Shown here: piece after piece, positions 34,541 to 43,097 of the stretch | How positions within the stretch are numbered: the first letter of the stretch is position 1 | How the letters are laid out: the number at the start of each line of letters is the position of its first letter | Translations under genes and position numbers: made by a program | Assembly (NCBI RefSeq): GCF_007197995.1 | Contig: NZ_VKKH01000001.1 | Coordinates: forward strand, 62,001-126,000 | Length of the DNA stretch: 64,000 nucleotides | Direction of reading: 5' to 3' | DNA from: Aliiglaciecola sp. M165 | GTDB taxonomy: Bacteria > Pseudomonadota > Gammaproteobacteria > Enterobacterales > Alteromonadaceae | Notes under the pieces: generated by a model | What the model was told of the DNA's origin: nothing | Seen by the model: the letters and a program-made list of their open reading frames with translations, nothing else | The model's database searches: none

Positions 34541-35089
34541 ATGATGAAAATGACTCCAATGCTTGAGACTTTTGTAATGCACTTTGGCGAAATGGGCAGC
34601 CGTTGGGGGTTTAACCGCACGGTTGGACAAATGTATGCGTTGCTCGTGATCAGTGAAGCGCCACTAAGCGCCAATGAAATTGCTGATGCACTAAATATTT
34701 CTCGTGGCAATGTGAGTATGGGCCTTAAAGAATTACAGTCGTGGCGATTGGTGCAAATGCATCATGTTCAAGGTGATCGCAAAGATTATTTCAAGGCTTT
34801 AGGCAGTATTTGGGATATGGCGAATAAGGTATTTGAAGAACGTCGCAAACGGGAAATGGACCCTACCCTTAGCTTACTTAGAGACATTTTGTTAGACGCT
34901 CCCGCCAATGAGCAGGAGAAGTATGCGCAAGAGCGGCTTCAGGAAATTCACGACTTGCTGGAAAACATCACCAAATGGAGTGAAGAGCTCCAGCGATTAA
35001 GTCCAGAAAAGCTTGAGACGTTGATGAAGCTGGGTTCAGGTGTCGGCAAAGTATTAGACATGAAGGACAAATTTTTAAAAAGCAGCTAG
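34541..35089 (+). CDS. GbsR/MarR-family transcriptional regulator
   Basis: A 182-residue MarR-like repressor of the GbsR type. Residues about 8-75 are a winged helix (V-G-Q-M-Y-A-L-L, L-S-A-N-E-I-A-D-A-L, R-G-N-V-S-M-G-L-K-E-L). A long helical C-terminal part (about 85-180) provides the dimer interface. It lies 123 nt upstream of cydA on the same strand and is probably a local regulator of the oxidase genes. In several gammaproteobacteria GbsR-like genes precede cyanide-insensitive oxidases. Confidence 0.88.
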   Translation: MMKMTPMLETFVMHFGEMGSRWGFNRTVGQMYALLVISEAPLSANEIADALNISRGNVSMGLKELQSWRLVQMHHVQGDRKDYFKALGSIWDMANKVFEERRKREMDPTLSLLRDILLDAPANEQEKYAQERLQEIHDLLENITKWSEELQRLSPEKLETLMKLGSGVGKVLDMKDKFLKSS

Positions 35090-35114
35090 TTCACTTTGGC
35101 AGTTCAAAGACTGC

Positions 35115-35186
35115 TTACCTTTCATTTTCATGAGCGCGTTAACCGCATCATTCTGGTGAAAATATCCAGCTGAATATGAAAGGTAA
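35115..35186 (+). repeat. Long-range inverted repeat between gbsR-type gene and cydA
   Basis: TTACCTTTCAT (35115-35125) and ATGAAAGGTAA (35176-35186) are perfect 11-bp arms separated by 50 nt. They fill most of the 123-bp gap before cydA. They could be two operator half-sites or a stem in the cydA leader. Confidence 0.5.
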
Positions 35187-35212
35187 ACAAGCTTAAATTT
35201 TCGAGGTGCAAC

Positions 35213-36574
35213 ATGGCAGACGTAATGCTACTTTCGCGCATTCAATTTGCAGCGAACATTAGTTTTCACATACTTTTTCCCACCATAACCATCGCCCTAT
35301 GTTGGTTCTTGGTGTATTTCAAAGTCCGGTTTCATATTTCTAAACATCCGGTTTGGATGCGGGTCTATCGGTTTTGGGTCAAAGTCTTCGCATTGACTTT
35401 CGCATTGGGGGTGGTGAGCGGTATCACTATGTCTTTCCAATTTGGTACTAACTGGCCTGGCTTTATGGAAAAAGTGGGCAATATTGCCGGTCCCTTATTG
35501 GCTTATGAAGTAATGACTGCTTTTTTTCTCGAAGCCACCTTTCTTGGCATCATGTTGTTTGGCATAAATCGCGTACCTTCATGGGTGCACACGGGCGCAA
35601 CACTACTGGTCGCCTTTGGCACCAGCATGTCAGCGTTTTGGATTTTGTCTCTGAATTCTTGGATGCATACTCCTACAGGGTTTGAGATGCGCGACGGTGT
35701 GGCGCACGCAGTCGATTGGTTCGCGATTATTTTTAATCCATCTTTTCCCTATCGATTAGGACACATGTTGTTGGCTTCTGGACTGACAGTTTGTTTTTTA
35801 ATAGCCGGTATTTCTGCCTATCGAGTTTTGCGCGGCGATAACAAAAAAGCGCCTAACATTGCCCTGCGTACTGCCGTATATGTGGCGGCTATCATCGCGC
35901 CTTTACAAATATTGATGGGTGACATGCATGGGCTCAACACATTTGAGCATCAACCACAAAAAGTCGCTGCAATGGAAGGTGTTTGGGATACAACAAAAGG
36001 TGCTCCCCTATTACTTTTTGCGATTCCCGATGAGGAACAGCGCACAAACCACATGGAAATCGCTATCCCAAAACTCGCAAGTATTATTCTCACACATGAT
36101 CCCGAGGGTGAAATACCTGGCTTGAACGAATTTGAAGGTAAGCATCCACCCGTCAAACCTGTGTTTTTTGGATTCAGGATCATGGTGGGACTGGGTATGT
36201 TAATGCTACTCAGTGCCTGGGTAGCAAGTTTCTTATTGTGGCGCAAAAAGACCTTATCTAAGGGGTTTCTGATGTTTTTTGTCGGCATGACATTTTCTGG
36301 CTGGGTTGCCACGTTAGCAGGCTGGTACGTAACCGAAATCGGCAGGCAACCTTATCTAGTTAATGGCGTCCTCACGACCGCGGAAGCGGTAACTGACATC
36401 CCCTCTGGAAATGTCGCCTTTAGCCTGGCCCTTTACTTGATTGTTTACGCATTTTTACTGGTTGCTTATATCAAAACTCTATTCTTGATGGCTCGCAAGT
36501 CTGTCGAGATAGAGGAATACTCGCTCTCAGAACTTGCTAGCAAACCGCAACCAATGAAGGAGGTTACCGCATGA
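35213..36574 (+). CDS. cydA: Cytochrome bd ubiquinol oxidase subunit I (CioA type)
   Basis: A 453-residue integral membrane haem protein that oxidises ubiquinol and reduces oxygen to water. The N-terminal R-I-Q-F-A-A-N-I-S-F-H carries the expected haem ligand His; G-T-N-W-P-G-F, L-E-A-T-F-L-G and R-L-G-H-M-L-L follow. At 453 residues it is shorter than E. coli CydA (about 520), as expected for the short-Q-loop, cyanide-insensitive class. It overlaps cydB by 4 nt. Control is suggested by the upstream GbsR-type regulator and the FNR-like box. No cydX-like gene was seen after cydB. Confidence 0.93.
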   Translation: MADVMLLSRIQFAANISFHILFPTITIALCWFLVYFKVRFHISKHPVWMRVYRFWVKVFALTFALGVVSGITMSFQFGTNWPGFMEKVGNIAGPLLAYEVMTAFFLEATFLGIMLFGINRVPSWVHTGATLLVAFGTSMSAFWILSLNSWMHTPTGFEMRDGVAHAVDWFAIIFNPSFPYRLGHMLLASGLTVCFLIAGISAYRVLRGDNKKAPNIALRTAVYVAAIIAPLQILMGDMHGLNTFEHQPQKVAAMEGVWDTTKGAPLLLFAIPDEEQRTNHMEIAIPKLASIILTHDPEGEIPGLNEFEGKHPPVKPVFFGFRIMVGLGMLMLLSAWVASFLLWRKKTLSKGFLMFFVGMTFSGWVATLAGWYVTEIGRQPYLVNGVLTTAEAVTDIPSGNVAFSLALYLIVYAFLLVAYIKTLFLMARKSVEIEEYSLSELASKPQPMKEVTA

Positions 36575-37569
36575 TTTTAGATAGCCAATTACCTACGATA
36601 TTCGCGGTCTTAATGGCATTTTCAGTATTGCTTTATGCCATGTTAGACGGTTACGACTTGGGCGTAGGATTGCTCTTGCCAATGGAAAATGAAGGCCAAA
36701 GAGACAAAATGATTGCCTCTATCGGACCATTTTGGGACGCCAACGAGACCTGGCTAGTGCTTGCTGTAGGCTTATTGTTGGTAGCATTCCCGAGTGCTCA
36801 CAATGTCATTTTACGTGAGCTCTATTTACCTACAGCTTTTCTATTGATTGGCCTGATTTTGCGCGGTGTGTCTTTCGATTTTCGCGCCAAAGTGATCGCC
36901 GAGCATAAAGCCCGCTGGGACAGATTATTTAAACTTGGTTCATTAGTCGCCACGGCGTCTCAAGGCTATATGCTGGGGTTGTTTGTTATGGGCTTCGAGC
37001 ATTCTTTTACCGCTGTGTTGTTTGGGTTACTGAGTGCAATTGGCGTCACTATGGCCTATGCATTAATCGGCGCTTGTTGGTTAATCATGAAAGCTGAAGG
37101 CGAATTGCAATTGCGTGCGATTAAATGGGCAAGGATCACAGGTGTTGTAAGTTTTGTCGGCATATTAGCTGTGTGTATTACCAACCCGATAATCAACGTT
37201 TTTGTATTGGAAAGATGGACCAACCCGCCTTTGGCCTACATATTTGCTACGGTCCCGGCGTTGTGCTTTGCGTTTTTTGTTATTGGCCATGCAACATTGA
37301 AACGATTGCCGCTCAAGGATGATGCCGGCTGTTGGTTACCCTTTGTCTTGTGCGTCTGCATTTTTACCACCAGTTTTATTGGTTTGGCGCTAAGTTTTTA
37401 CCCATGGGTAGTACCGCAACAACTGACAATCTTTGAGGCCGCTAGCGCGCCCGAGTCATTGAGAATTATGCTCTATGGCGCTTTAGTAGTCATCCCCATT
37501 ATCTTCGCGTATACCTTGTTCGCCTATCGGGTATTTTGGGGCAAAGTGGGGGACTTAAGATATTACTAA
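36571..37569 (+). CDS. cydB: Cytochrome bd ubiquinol oxidase subunit II (CioB type)
   Basis: A 332-residue membrane subunit with about eight helices. The family signatures A-M-L-D-G-Y-D-L-G-V-G near residues 24-34, G-P-F-W-D-A-N-E-T-W-L near 52-62 and the internal R-G-V-S-F-D-F-R are intact. It pairs with CydA, holds the structural side of the oxidase and is translationally coupled to it (ATGA overlap). Confidence 0.93.
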   Translation: MILDSQLPTIFAVLMAFSVLLYAMLDGYDLGVGLLLPMENEGQRDKMIASIGPFWDANETWLVLAVGLLLVAFPSAHNVILRELYLPTAFLLIGLILRGVSFDFRAKVIAEHKARWDRLFKLGSLVATASQGYMLGLFVMGFEHSFTAVLFGLLSAIGVTMAYALIGACWLIMKAEGELQLRAIKWARITGVVSFVGILAVCITNPIINVFVLERWTNPPLAYIFATVPALCFAFFVIGHATLKRLPLKDDAGCWLPFVLCVCIFTTSFIGLALSFYPWVVPQQLTIFEAASAPESLRIMLYGALVVIPIIFAYTLFAYRVFWGKVGDLRYY

Positions 37570-37695
37570 GCGAGAGCAACACTTAAAGGATTCATCATTA
37601 GAAAGGTGAATTTAGAGGAGTACATACGTATTCAGTGTATTCTTGTTATAAAGTCACTAAAATGGTTTTTTACGTTGACTTAACAAGAAACCAAC

Positions 37696-38667
37696 ATGCC
37701 TAAACTCCCTTTAAATCAAACTTTCCCTGGTGCCAGACCCATTGCATACGGTTGCATGGGTCTGGGCGGTTCGTGGGGCCATGAGCCCTACAAAGTAGAG
37801 CACGTCAAACAAGCCCATGAGGTGGTAGACGCGGTGCTCGACGCAGGTATTAACTTCTTTGACCATGCTGATATATACACCATGGGCAAAGCGGAACAAG
37901 TTTTTGGAGAAGTGCTTAAAGAGCGCCCTTCACTAAGGGAACAAATTCTAATCCAGTCCAAATGCGGGATCATTTTTGAAGATGACAAAGGTCCTAAGCG
38001 ATTTGATTTTTCGAAAGAGTATATTCTCAATTCCGTTGACGGGATATTGTCTCGACTGAACACTGATTATATCGATATTTTCTTGTTACACCGTCCAGAT
38101 CCTTTGATGGAGCCTGATGAAGTAGCAGACGCATTCTCTATCCTCAAACAAGCGGGTAAGGTTAAACATTTTGGTGTTTCAAATCAGAACCTTCATCAAA
38201 TGAGTTTGCTGCAAAACTCACTAGACATGCCACTGATTGCCAACCAAATAGAATTGCATTTAATGCACCTCGATTTTCTCGATGACGTTGTGTTGTCTAA
38301 CAATGTTCAAGGGAAAGATCTGAGTTTCACGTCAGGTACATTCGAGTACTGCCGGATGAACAACATTCAAATCCAAGCCTGGGGCAGTTTATGCCAAGGT
38401 ATGTTGTCGGGCAGAGATGTATCCTCTCAGCCAGAGCATATTCAACGCACTGCTGAGTTGGTGGGCAAACTTGCGGCGGAGTATCAATCCTCTAAAGAGG
38501 CTATTTTGTTGGCATTCTTGATGCGCCATCCCGCGGGGATCCAACCTATTATTGGCTCTACTAATCCGGCTCGCATTGCCGCGAGTGCTCAAGCCACAAA
38601 TGTTACGTTAACGCGAGAACACTGGTACGCACTTTATGTGACTGCTCGTGGTCAAGAATTGCCTTAG
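37696..38667 (+). CDS. Aldo/keto reductase (YdhF-like)
   Basis: A 323-residue NADPH-dependent oxidoreductase with the TIM-barrel active-site set: Asp56 and Tyr61 in F-F-D-H-A-D-I-Y, Lys in Q-S-K-C-G near 92, and His in L-L-H-R-P-D near 134. The cofactor region P-I-I-G-S-T-N-P-A-R-I is near the C-terminus. The W-G-x-L-C-Q-G-M-L motif matches the YdhF subfamily. The natural substrate is unknown. It is followed after 10 nt by the GH13 lipoprotein gene, a possible functional link to sugar metabolism. Confidence 0.88.
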   Translation: MPKLPLNQTFPGARPIAYGCMGLGGSWGHEPYKVEHVKQAHEVVDAVLDAGINFFDHADIYTMGKAEQVFGEVLKERPSLREQILIQSKCGIIFEDDKGPKRFDFSKEYILNSVDGILSRLNTDYIDIFLLHRPDPLMEPDEVADAFSILKQAGKVKHFGVSNQNLHQMSLLQNSLDMPLIANQIELHLMHLDFLDDVVLSNNVQGKDLSFTSGTFEYCRMNNIQIQAWGSLCQGMLSGRDVSSQPEHIQRTAELVGKLAAEYQSSKEAILLAFLMRHPAGIQPIIGSTNPARIAASAQATNVTLTREHWYALYVTARGQELP

Positions 38668-38677
38668 GAACTATAAA

Positions 38678-40786
38678 ATGATGACAATTAAACACCTATT
38701 GGGAACCGTAGCAGTAGCAAGTGCCGCCTTATTAGTGTCGGCCTGTTCAGAACAAAAAGCACCAGAAAGTCTGGCTCAAGCGCCGCAGCAAGAAGTTAAA
38801 TCCCTGTCGTTCCCAGACATTTACAACGATTATCTCAATCGCGATGTTCGAGACGACATTTTTTACTTTGTTATGCCCGATCGCTTCTACAATGCCAACC
38901 CCAACAACGACAATGGGTCGACTGTTCATGAAATATCCCAAGGTGGATATGTGATTGACAGCAAATGGGGGTTTCACGGCGGAGACATGCAAGGCATTGA
39001 AGAAAAGCTCGATTACCTCAAAGGACTAGGTGTCAGTGCAATTTGGATGACACCCATATTGCGCAACGATGCAGTGCAGTGGGGTGGTTACGCTCACCAT
39101 GGGTACTGGATTGTAGATTTCACTGAAATCGATCCACACTTTGGCAGCAATGACGACCTAAAAAACCTTATTGAAGCCGCCCATGATAAAGGCATTAAAA
39201 TTTTCTTTGATATCATCACCAACCATACTGCTGACATTATCCGTTACGAAGAATGTCACAAACCTGACGGAAGTTTTAGGGACGAAGAAACCTGCCCTTA
39301 CAAAACGCTGGAACAACTGGCCAACGGTGACAAATACACACCGTTTTTACCCGCCGGAACAGAAAACGTCAAAGTGCCTAAATGGCTAAATGATCCCAAG
39401 TACTACAACAATCAAGGCGATAGCTTTTGGCAAGGCGAAAGCGCGATCAACGGCGATTTTGTTGGCTTGGATGATTTAAATACTCGTCACCCTGATGTGA
39501 TCGCGGGCATGATTGATATCTACAAAAATATCATCACAGAGTTTAAGCCCGATGGATTCCGTGTTGATACGGTGAAGCATGTAGACATGATTTTTTGGTC
39601 GCAATTTAGTCCAGCAATCATGAATCATGCAAAAGAAATGGGCATCCCCAATTTCCACATTTTTGGGGAAGTTTATAGTGCAGATCCGATTGAGCTGAGC
39701 AGCTATACCACAGAAGGAAAAATGCCTTCAGTATTAGACTTTGGTTTTCAACAAGCTGCTGCTGATGTTTTTTACCGAGACAACAGCCCAGTTTCAATTG
39801 CTCAACTGTTTGAGAACGATGACTACTACAACGACCATGATAGCCAAGCTGACCTGTTGATGAACTTCTTAGGTAACCACGATATGGGGCGTGCAGGATT
39901 TTTCATCGAGGATGGCATGGGCGATATTTCTGAACAGGAGAAGCTACAACGCAGTATTCTGTCTCATGCCTTCATGTACCTGTCCAGAGGGATCCCCGTT
40001 ATTTATTACGGTGATGAACAAGGATTTACTGGTGATGGTGGTGATGTAGGTGCCAGAGAAAATATGTTCTCCTCTCAGGTCGAAGAGTATAATGACAACA
40101 ATTTGTTGGGCACAAACGCGACAACCGCCGATAACAATTTTGATCCCATTCACCCAATCTATCAGGCACTTCAGGAATTTGCTCAGTTAAGAATGGATCA
40201 TGTGGCACTGCGTCGTGGTGTGAATATCAATCGTTACTTTGATGAACGGCGCAAGGCTTTCGCCATTGCCCGTGTCGATACACAAGAGCAGATTGAACAT
40301 CTGGTAGCATTTAATGCTGATACGGAACAACAAAAGCTCACACTCAATGCCAGCAGCGCTGGCTACAAGTGGCTAGCTGGAAACAATGAATTCCGTTTGG
40401 ATAAAGGGAAAATTGAAATAACCTTGCCTCCACTTAGCTACACTTTGCTAAAAGCTGAAACACCAGTACAACAAATTGCCTTGTTAGAATTTGATTTTGG
40501 AGGTGTCGAAGAGCAAGCTGGACGGGTGCGCCTCGACTATTTGGTTCCACAAGCGAAAGACCTGGCAATGCCTTTGTTTAACTTCACTACGGAATTTAAA
40601 AATGCCGAAGGTCAGTTTGAAGTTGTTGCCCAGGACAATACCGCACCTTATAGTGCGATAATTACCCAAAGCGTGTTTGAAGAATACAATCCCACTGAAG
40701 TGCGAGTGACTATGGCAGACTGGCAAGGCAATAAAAAGTCGCAAACCTTTAGTTTGGCGGACCAAACGGTGCAAACCAATCAGTAG
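38678..40786 (+). CDS. GH13 alpha-amylase family lipoprotein
   Basis: A 702-residue secreted glycoside hydrolase anchored by a lipobox (L-V-S-A-C, Cys23). I place the start at ATG 38678, which has AGGAA 7 nt upstream. The catalytic barrel (about 50-540) shows region I D-I-I-T-N-H, region II G-F-R-V-D-T-V-K-H with the nucleophile Asp near 296, region III F-G-E-V with the acid/base Glu near 331, and region IV G-N-H-D near 401. An all-beta C-terminal domain follows. It should cleave alpha-1,4-glucans or maltodextrins at the cell surface; exact specificity is not readable. Confidence 0.9.
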   Translation: MMTIKHLLGTVAVASAALLVSACSEQKAPESLAQAPQQEVKSLSFPDIYNDYLNRDVRDDIFYFVMPDRFYNANPNNDNGSTVHEISQGGYVIDSKWGFHGGDMQGIEEKLDYLKGLGVSAIWMTPILRNDAVQWGGYAHHGYWIVDFTEIDPHFGSNDDLKNLIEAAHDKGIKIFFDIITNHTADIIRYEECHKPDGSFRDEETCPYKTLEQLANGDKYTPFLPAGTENVKVPKWLNDPKYYNNQGDSFWQGESAINGDFVGLDDLNTRHPDVIAGMIDIYKNIITEFKPDGFRVDTVKHVDMIFWSQFSPAIMNHAKEMGIPNFHIFGEVYSADPIELSSYTTEGKMPSVLDFGFQQAAADVFYRDNSPVSIAQLFENDDYYNDHDSQADLLMNFLGNHDMGRAGFFIEDGMGDISEQEKLQRSILSHAFMYLSRGIPVIYYGDEQGFTGDGGDVGARENMFSSQVEEYNDNNLLGTNATTADNNFDPIHPIYQALQEFAQLRMDHVALRRGVNINRYFDERRKAFAIARVDTQEQIEHLVAFNADTEQQKLTLNASSAGYKWLAGNNEFRLDKGKIEITLPPLSYTLLKAETPVQQIALLEFDFGGVEEQAGRVRLDYLVPQAKDLAMPLFNFTTEFKNAEGQFEVVAQDNTAPYSAIITQSVFEEYNPTEVRVTMADWQGNKKSQTFSLADQTVQTNQ

Positions 40787-40809
40787 AGACTGATTAGAGG
40801 GAATCAAGG

Positions 40810-41199
40810 ATGTCGAGATTAAAAGGCTTTCACCATGTGGCGATTATTTGCAGTGATTATCCCCGCTCAAAGTCCTTTTATACTGACATACTTGGTTTCT
40901 CGATATTGGCCGAAAATTATCGAGAACGAAGACAATCTTATAAGCTCGATTTGGCGTTACCTGATGGCAGTCAAATTGAGCTTTTTTCTTTTCCAAACGC
41001 CCCTCTCCGACCGTCGCGTCCTGAAGCACGAGGGTTAAGACATCTAGCCTTTAAAGTTGATTCTGTTGAAAAATATTGTAGATATCTGAACGCCAAAAAT
41101 GTGCTCACAGAGCCCATTAGAATTGATGAATACACTGGGCGAGCCTTCACCTTTTTCTCAGATCCTGACGGCTTACCGCTAGAGATATACGAAATCTAA
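40810..41199 (+). CDS. gloA2: VOC-family protein, YaeR/GloA2-like
   Basis: A 129-residue metalloprotein of the glyoxalase I fold. It aligns along its length with E. coli YaeR: H-H-V-A-I-I near the start, F-Y-T-D-I-L-G-F, Q-I-E-L-F-S-F-P, R-P-S-R-P-E-A and the C-terminal D-P-D-G-L-P-L-E-I-Y-E. Probable metal ligands are the His near residue 8, a central Glu and His, and the final Glu. Lactoylglutathione lyase activity has been proposed for the family, but the physiological substrate is uncertain. Confidence 0.9.
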   Translation: MSRLKGFHHVAIICSDYPRSKSFYTDILGFSILAENYRERRQSYKLDLALPDGSQIELFSFPNAPLRPSRPEARGLRHLAFKVDSVEKYCRYLNAKNVLTEPIRIDEYTGRAFTFFSDPDGLPLEIYEI

Positions 41200-41222
41200 G
41201 TCAGCTGTCCTATGACTTTTTC
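41198..41222 (+). terminator. Terminator after gloA2
   Basis: A short stem AAGTCA / TGACTT overlapping the gloA2 stop codon, followed by a T-run on the plus strand. Weak stem but right position. Confidence 0.45.
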
Positions 41223-41314
41223 ATAAAAAAACGTACCTTTAAAAACCATTCCTATTCGAAAACACCTGTTTCATCGTCGAAAACAAAACAAACCTCAACT
41301 CCGAATCTAAAATT

Positions 41315-41745
41315 CACGTCTTCTCCGAGTGCTCTTATCGGAGACCTCTTTTGGCCAAACAGATCCCCGCCCAAGAGACCGCGGGGACGACGCGGAAATA
41401 AAGAGACTGCGTGGACGACGTGGCTGGGCATTCGGAATTCGAAGATAAAGGTTGCTACCGAGTGCTAAAACATCCGTCATTCCACAGTCCAAAAAATACG
41501 CATTCCACGAGCCCAAAACAAACGTCTTCTCCGAGTTCAAAACACACGTCTTCTCCGAGTGCTCTTATCGGAGACCTCTTTTGGCCAAACAGATCCCCGC
41601 CCAAGAGACCGCGGGGACGACGCGGGAATAAAGAGACCGCGGGGACGACGTGGGAATAATGAGCCTACAGGGACGACTTGGGAATAAAGAGACTGCGGGG
41701 ACGACGTGGGAATAATGAGCCTACAGGGACGACGCGGGTAATTTT
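41315..41745. repeat. REP-like intergenic repeat block with 109-bp direct repeat and 56-bp tandem units
   Basis: 41315-41423 and 41545-41653 are near-identical direct repeats (about 109 bp, a few mismatches, offset 230). Inside each are two potential hairpins: CTCCGA / TCGGAG and CCCCGC / GCGGGG. From 41641 a 56-bp unit (GGGGACGACGTGGGAATAAT...) is repeated almost twice. On the minus strand the recurring word GTCGTCCCCGC resembles the tails of widespread REP/BIME-type palindromes. No convincing gene lies in 41200-41779, so the block explains most of this gap. Confidence 0.78.
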
Positions 41746-41779
41746 TTTGAATGCGGGACGTTTTAAAAAGGTTCTCGCT

Positions 41780-42208
41780 TCATACTTCATCATTGTTGTT
41801 ATTTCGCTCTTTTGGAATGTCTGACAAGTACTCCACAAATTCTACTTCGAAACCACTAGGATCAATAAAGTATACATTTTTGCGAAAGGCGTTCATCGCT
41901 CCATTGTTAGCAATGGCGTATCCTGCATCTAACATTCTTTGTTTGATTGCATCAAGGTTACTGACTTCAAAAGCAAAATGCGCCAACCCCAAGGTATCAC
42001 TTTGCAGATTTCGGTTTTCTCCGGTGCCCTTGTCATTGAAAGTCAAATAATTGTATTCGTCGCCGAAGTGAAGCCATTGTCTGTTTGTGCCGTACCAAAT
42101 AGCTTCACCTCGTTCTCTGACTTTCCAGTGTGGGAATGCCGTTGAATAGAAAGCCAAAGTTTCTTGCATATTAGTCACGACTAAATTGAGATGTTCTAAT
42201 CGAACCAT
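41780..42208 (-). CDS. VOC-family protein, SoxR-box operon
   Basis: A 142-residue glyoxalase/bleomycin-resistance/dioxygenase fold protein: L-E-H-L-N-L-V-V near the start, F-Y-S-T-A-F, L-A-H-F-A-F-E-V in the middle and F-I-D-P-S-G-F-E-V-E-F-V near the end. The paired metal-ligand positions (His, His, Glu) are present. It follows the 47-codon gene by 11 nt, and both lie behind a SoxR-type promoter, so it may detoxify a redox-active compound or its product. AGGAGG precedes the start. Confidence 0.86.
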   Translation of the reverse strand: MVRLEHLNLVVTNMQETLAFYSTAFPHWKVRERGEAIWYGTNRQWLHFGDEYNYLTFNDKGTGENRNLQSDTLGLAHFAFEVSNLDAIKQRMLDAGYAIANNGAMNAFRKNVYFIDPSGFEVEFVEYLSDIPKERNNNNDEV

Positions 42209-42219
42209 ATTCTGCCTCC

Positions 42220-42363
42220 TTACTTCATGGTCATTGTATTGTTGATTAGCCTAAAATAGGTCTTGGCCCATTCTGATGATCTGGTTTGCTGTTTAGTTTT
42301 CGTTTCAGTGTCGCGAGTCGATTGTTCTTTTTTCAAGCTAAATGAATTGAAGGTGTTTTCCAT
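42220..42363 (-). CDS. 47-residue protein under SoxR-type promoter
   Basis: A short frame with an AGGAGAG ribosome site, encoding a hydrophilic, Thr/Lys-rich protein (S-L-K-K-E-Q-S-T-R-D-T) with a C-terminal W-A-K-T-Y-F-R-L-I-N. Its stop codon abuts the AGGAGG of the VOC gene. An in-frame ATG at 42390 is unlikely because it would lie at or before the predicted transcription start. No family recognised; the promoter context makes it credible. Confidence 0.62.
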   Translation of the reverse strand: MENTFNSFSLKKEQSTRDTETKTKQQTRSSEWAKTYFRLINNTMTMK

Positions 42364-42394
42364 GATGGCTCTCCTGTTTTTAAATTTCATAAGC

Positions 42395-42425
42395 ACTTTA
42401 ATTCCTCAAGTTAACTTGAGGTAAA
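42395..42425 (-). promoter_or_regulatory. SoxR-dependent promoter with perfect soxbox
   Basis: The palindrome CCTCAAGTTAACTTGAGG (42404-42421) is the known SoxR operator. On the minus strand it sits between a -35 TTTACC and a -10 TAAAGT separated by 19 bp, the over-long spacer typical of MerR-type activation. This is close to the arrangement at E. coli soxS. It points at the 47-residue/VOC operon, with soxR on the other side. Confidence 0.92.
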
Positions 42426-42470
42426 GCGTTTTTTGCGATATTTTTTAAATTCTTTTTGAGGAGCAAAAAA

Positions 42471-42911
42471 ATGAATGATTTGTCTGTTGGCTTTGTTGCA
42501 AAACGATGTGGAGTGAATGTATCTGCTTTGCATTTTTACGAACAAAAAGGATTAATCAAAAGTTGGCGTAATCAGGGCAACCAACGTCGCTACTCCAAGG
42601 ATGTTTTACGTCGGGTTTCAGTAATCAAAGCAGCCCAGCAGCTAGGCATGAGTTTAGAAAGTATCAAAAACGCGTTTGAATCTCTGCCCAACAGCAGAAC
42701 GCCAGACAAAGACGATTGGGAACAGCTTTCTAAAGCTTGGCAACAGGATCTCGATGAACGAATTGCCTACATGCAACGTTTGAGAGACTCGCTTACTGGT
42801 TGCATCGGTTGTGGCTGCTTGTCGATGAAAAGCTGTCCAATTTATAATCCTGATGATGAGTTGGCAGCCCAAGGTCCAGGGCCTGTGATTTTGAATCGTA
42901 AAAAGACATAA
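42471..42911 (+). CDS. soxR: Redox-sensing transcriptional activator SoxR
   Basis: A 146-residue MerR-family regulator. The N-terminal winged helix has V-G-F-V-A-K-R-C-G-V and R-R-Y-S-K-D-V-L-R-R; a dimerisation helix follows; the C-terminal C-I-G-C-G-C-L-S-M-K-S-C holds the [2Fe-2S] cluster sensed by redox-cycling agents. ATG at 42471 is chosen for its GAGGAG site. No soxS gene is adjacent, so it probably acts directly on its targets, as in most bacteria outside the enterics. Confidence 0.95.
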   Translation: MNDLSVGFVAKRCGVNVSALHFYEQKGLIKSWRNQGNQRRYSKDVLRRVSVIKAAQQLGMSLESIKNAFESLPNSRTPDKDDWEQLSKAWQQDLDERIAYMQRLRDSLTGCIGCGCLSMKSCPIYNPDDELAAQGPGPVILNRKKT

Positions 42912-43097
42912 TCTAGCATCCAAAGGTCTTGGACTTAACGCTTGATAACTGGCAAAATTCAATTATCGCTCGATCAAGGATATTGTCAGCCACTGCCATG
43001 TTTTTACCGGTCAATTTTCTGCTGAATTCTCTCTATCATTTCCATTATTTGATCCCTGATCTCGCCCACGATTTTAAAATTAGCGTTAGGAAATATC

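Noticed and set aside
41411-41659. 82-codon frame in the repeat block
   Set aside because: It consists of repeat-derived sequence without a ribosome site or protein-like composition.
41315-41745. Possible CRISPR array
   Set aside because: Repeats are long, unevenly spaced and directly adjacent, with no unique spacers of constant length and no cas genes.
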